Source: Pyrenopolyporus hunteri
Taxonomy: Eukaryota > Ascomycota > Sordariomycetes > Xylariales > Hypoxylaceae
Direction: 5' to 3'
Assembly (NCBI GenBank): GCA_902806595.1
Contig: CADCXC010000009.1
Coordinates: 2,294,001 to 2,358,000, forward strand
DNA: 64,000 nt
The notes beneath the pieces were generated by a model, which was given only the letters and a program-made list of their open reading frames with translations, ran no database searches and had not been told where the DNA came from. Shown piece after piece: positions 61,636 to 64,000 of this stretch. Within the stretch, counting starts at the first letter, position 1; the number at the start of each line of letters is the position of its first letter. A program made the translations under genes and the position numbers.

Positions 61636-61960
61636 TTTCCCCAGTCTGCCATCCGATCAATTAAAACCGAAGCCCTACGCCACGGCGGCGACAACGTTAC
61701 AAACGTGCCTACACCTACTACTAAGCTTACGGTGCATGCACGAATACTATGTATAATATACGTTTTGCTATTCCGTACGGAGGAGTGAACTCACCTACCT
61801 AGTAGCGCCCCCGTCGCCGCTTAGGAGAGTCGATGTAGATCGATTACCAGGTACATAGAAGAATCTCGTGTAAACATACCCTCATCATTACACCCGTCAC
61901 CACCAACGCCGACGCGGACGACGTAGCTTCCGGGGTGGATTCCATTTCGTAGCGCTGCCC

Positions 61961-61977
61961 CGTCGTCGTCGTCGTCG
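61961..61977. repeat. (CGT)n trinucleotide run
   Basis: About 5.7 perfect CGT units in GC-rich intergenic DNA. Confidence 0.9.
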
Positions 61978-62289
61978 CCCGCCCCGTCTTTTTCGCATTC
62001 GCGCTTTCTTAGGGCTGTTTCCCGGCGCTGTCGCTCGCGTAAGCAGTAGCGATGGACGCCTACTATAACTGCCCTACCCTACTACCTAGGTACCTAGGTA
62101 TCGAGCCACCCCCTGATCCCTGGAGAAGTGCGAGCCCCCCGCTGGCGCGCGCCGGGTTCTGTCTCGTCTTGGGAAAGCGAGCTGTGTAGTGACGTCGCGT
62201 TAGATCTAGACTCAGATGCGATCACCCGATATTGAGTTTACTAGTCGCTTTGTGCTAGGTAGCGCGACGGGGGTAGTGGATAAAAAGGG

Positions 62290-62311
62290 TTGGCTGGCTG
62301 GCTGGCTGGCT
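62290..62311. repeat. (TGGC)n tetranucleotide repeat
   Basis: About 5.5 perfect units in intergenic DNA. Confidence 0.9.
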
Positions 62312-62967
62312 TATGGCCCGCCTATGAAAGGGGGCGGAGGTTGGATTACAGCGCACTTGGTTTACACAGGTTAGGCACCCTAGGTACGCTTGGTTACTTA
62401 GAAGAGGTAACATTGGCCGTTTCGTATTTACCAATTTGTAGATGGGCACAATACTTGCCAATAGACGTGCATCCAACTATTCTGTTTTCGAAGCACGTAA
62501 CCTTAGTCGGTAGACGGTAGATGTATTCTTCAATTTACCCATTCCCGTACATTTTCACATTCCGGTTGGAGAATCCCATGGTTACATAACCAAAACTGGC
62601 CTGCTAGCAAAATTACCACGTCGTATCCAGTCGAGAATCGATATTGGATCCTGGTGTCGGCTATCTCGTTGGTCCAACCTCGTGGGTCCGCCTATATCGT
62701 TGCCCTTCTTCTTCTCTCGTCTTTTCGTTTTCCTCGCACTAGGCATCTATGCATGCATCGAAACTCCACGGTAGTTGTAGATGAACGGTTCTGGGTTAAT
62801 AGAGTATACTAAGTATACTGCTATGGGACACTACTATAACTACTATAGTATGGTAGGCAGTTACGGTAGCATTCGCTTGCGTAATGAGTGCCGGGCACAC
62901 GAAACCAGAAACCGGCAAAGGAGTCTGGTCCCATTTTAACACGGTAGCACCTAGCATCCTAACATAC

Positions 62968-62997
62968 ATGTACCCATTGAATATGTACCCATTGAAT
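62968..62997. repeat. 15-bp tandem duplication
   Basis: ATGTACCCATTGAAT occurs twice in direct, perfect tandem. Confidence 0.9.
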
Positions 62998-64000
62998 CGT
63001 TAAGGGCGGCGCGGTAACTGGGAAGCGTCAAAGCGGGCTCGTCTTACTCGCTACAAATTACGATGCGAGCCGGCGCTTCTTGGCAGACCCTAAAGTCTGA
63101 CTGACAAGCGCAGAGATCTGCTAGCGACGAACGAGGCCAGGACGGATAACGGCACATAGTTCGCTCGGCATGGGGTTTTTCATCTACATGTAATCGGCGC
63201 GCATCTTACCAAAGCGATTACTGGTATGTGTTGTACCTACCCACCGGTACATACCTATGTATACGCCTTCAGTATAATCCGTACGTTTCTAGTATAGGTA
63301 CCTAAGTTATATACCTGTGTAGGCAGTTACCTAGGTACCTAGCTACATGTAGGTTGTTACCCTGGTATATTACCCATTACCGCCCAATTAACTTATAAAA
63401 GTAAGGCGTTACACCACTAGGGACGCAATCGATATAAGCCGTGCCGGGAACATCGTCCGCCACATCATCCCGCTGCGTGGTGGAACGCGCGGAAGGATGA
63501 AAAGGAGCCCACCCGTATCTGTTAGAGGAATGCAGAGTTGCGGATGTATAACGGTTTGCGTGTAAGTAGCCAATACATGAAATACAAGATGTAACGACAA
63601 GTTGACTCCAGTTGGTGGGCTTGCCTGACACCAGCCGCGAACTACATCATAACTGCATACACGGCCAGAGAGAGGAAAAAAAAAAAAAAAGAGGAAAACC
63701 CACCACCTATGTCAGTTGGGTATGTATGTACACATGCGGCGTAGCGCTGCAGATATTCTCTATCCCCAGAGAACCGGCAATGCCGAAACGGAAAGCCGAG
63801 GGCGTCGTTGGCCGGTTCGTAAAGGGAGAGAGTTGGGGAGAAAACGAAAGACTTGGCGGATAGGATCGAAATCAGGCCACGGGAATACGTTCGGTTGGTG
63901 TGCGCTACGTAGTATATGTAAGATTGGTTGCGTACCTAGGGAGGGAGGCATGTAAATAAGACGGCGACCTGGGACGGGAATCTTGGATTGGGTCAGATTG

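Larger units (their letters stand above)
58867..64000. other. Right-hand intergenic region
   Basis: No gene can be supported in the last 5.1 kb. Features seen: the inverted repeat at 61364-61635, (CGT)n at 61961-61977, TACCTAGGTACCTAGG at about 62083-62098, (TGGC)n at 62290-62311, a 15-bp tandem at 62968-62997 and a poly-A run at about 63676-63690. Short open frames (59119-59382 and 59683-59946, both +) are unrecognised. The next gene probably starts beyond the right edge. Confidence 0.55.

Overview
This window is nuclear DNA of a filamentous ascomycete (Pezizomycotina, most likely a Sordariomycete). The evidence is short spliceosomal introns (50-115 bp, GT..AG, often with a CTAAC-like branch site) in eight of the ten genes I can support. 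The gene content also fits: a class III chitin synthase of the Neurospora chs-1 / Aspergillus chsB type, a RAS-2/RasB-type GTPase with the filamentous-fungal insert, Opy2, a Num1/ApsA cortical anchor and a fungal CorA-like membrane protein. I cannot name the species from sequence alone. No prophage, CRISPR array, bacterial operon, rRNA or convincing tRNA gene is present.

Layout. 0-8.5 kb holds three genes, all on the minus strand: ILV5 (ketol-acid reductoisomerase, its last exon running off the left edge), UBC12 (NEDD8-conjugating enzyme) and a Num1/ApsA-like PH protein. 8.5-19.8 kb is a long gene-poor tract with repeat remnants and two weak coding candidates. 19.8-20.6 kb is an intronless HAD-family haloacid dehalogenase-like gene (+). 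20.6-25.6 kb is intergenic and ends in a pyrimidine-rich, ATG-free leader. 25.6-26.5 kb is RAS-2 (+). 26.5-39.4 kb is the largest gene desert, rich in simple repeats and hairpins. 39.4-40.8 kb is OPY2 (-). 40.8-46.0 kb is intergenic. 46.0-48.9 kb is the class III chitin synthase (+). 49.7-50.7 kb is an OTU deubiquitinase (+). 52.2-54.8 kb is a five-exon CorA-like membrane protein (-). 56.5-58.9 kb is GSH1, glutamate-cysteine ligase (+). 58.9-64 kb is intergenic and contains a 31-bp perfect inverted repeat.

How the genes relate. There is no biosynthetic cluster and no obvious new multi-gene system. Four of the ten genes belong to polarity, cell-wall and stress signalling (RAS-2, OPY2, class III CHS, Num1/ApsA). 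The rest are housekeeping (ILV5, UBC12, GSH1, OTU) or accessory (HAD dehalogenase-like, CorA-like). Each appears to be its own transcription unit. Gene density, about one per 6.4 kb, is low for such a fungus.

The most unusual content is in the non-coding DNA. It includes a dispersed, transition-diverged repeat with about four copies, a duplicated degenerate block at 17 kb, the inverted repeat at 61.4-61.6 kb, a perfect 13-bp hairpin at 29.0 kb, and hundreds of bases of CCTA/TAGG-type short repeats. In the genes, the notable points are an 11-nt first exon in GSH1, a Gcn4/CPC1-type palindrome inside an ILV5 intron, and a 569-nt ATG-free RAS-2 leader. All exon joins given here were worked out by eye from reading frame, splice consensus and family conservation.
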